A stretch of DNA of 42,346 nucleotides. Source: DASQPR01 sp035713725. Its GTDB lineage: Bacteria > Actinomycetota > Actinomycetes > Mycobacteriales > Micromonosporaceae. Under the pieces are notes generated by a model, which was not told where the DNA came from, ran no database searches, and was given only the letters and a program-made list of their open reading frames with translations. The DNA lies in assembly GCA_035713725.1 (NCBI GenBank), contig DASTMZ010000190.1:1-42346 (forward strand), read 5' to 3'. Position numbers and translations under genes: made by a program. This document shows, in pieces, positions 42,308 through 42,346 of the stretch (the stretch's first letter is position 1; every line of letters starts with the position of its first letter).

Positions 42308-42346
42308 CTACAACCCGTTGTGGGTGGCCGGCCGGTCTGCCGCAGT
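42308..42346 (-). CDS. C-terminal end of a gene running in from the right edge
   Basis: The frame is open from the right edge to a TAG at 42310-42308 and gives TAADRPATHNGL. It ends 11 nt before the next leftward gene, at a spacing that fits the same operon. Only 12 residues are present, so no product can be named. Confidence 0.35.
   Translation of the reverse strand, partial: TAADRPATHNGL

Overview
The window is high-GC chromosomal DNA from an actinobacterium. Between about 3 and 27 kb it keeps the gene order known from Mycobacterium tuberculosis Rv2357c-Rv2374c: glyS, smtB-zur, uppS, recO, era, a cytidine-deaminase-like gene, a CBS-domain membrane protein, ybeY, phoH, rsmE, dnaJ2 and hrcA. 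Many starts are GTG. Several starts have a -10-like hexamer only 6-8 nt upstream, as in leaderless actinobacterial transcripts. The species cannot be named from the sequence.

Left part (1-9.6 kb): a partial secreted-type protein, an aminoglycoside-phosphotransferase-fold protein, a DUF2461 protein, an XdhC-type Rossmann protein, a duplicated hairpin element, glyS with leader hairpins, a small membrane protein coupled to an ABM-fold monooxygenase, a DUF6703-type membrane protein, the zinc-sensing pair smtB-zur behind a 29-bp perfect palindrome, a long acyl-CoA dehydrogenase and an alpha/beta hydrolase.

Core part (9.6-25.2 kb): uppS, recO, a GlsB/YeaQ membrane protein, then the leftward era, cdd-like, CBS, ybeY and phoH series; a Pr6Pr membrane protein; a lipoprotein; the rsmE-dnaJ-hrcA heat-shock set with a CIRCE operator; hemW; an enoyl-CoA hydratase; and a lysozyme-like membrane protein with an unusual triplicated start region.

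Right chromosomal part (25.2-37.1 kb): lepA, rpsT, yqgE with a VOC protein, MTA phosphorylase, a two-component system, a Ser/Thr kinase with an altered catalytic loop, an HD-GYP/LuxR regulator, a methyltransferase, tmRNA (ssrA, tag AKFNRAELALAA) and smpB. These include ribosome rescue (ssrA, smpB), translation (lepA, rpsT) and signalling genes.

Accessory part (37.1-42.35 kb): ftsX is expected upstream of smpB, but the window instead holds phage- or plasmid-type DNA. It has three coupled small genes ending in a 25-residue membrane peptide, a small HTH-like protein facing a DUF2637 gene across two sets of 13-bp phased repeats, and a leftward tail module. The tail module comprises a gp10-like protein, a tape-measure protein and a separate 30-codon ORF that repeats the tape-measure N-terminus with only synonymous differences. 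No integrase is visible, and the element continues past the right edge. This is the most unusual part of the window.
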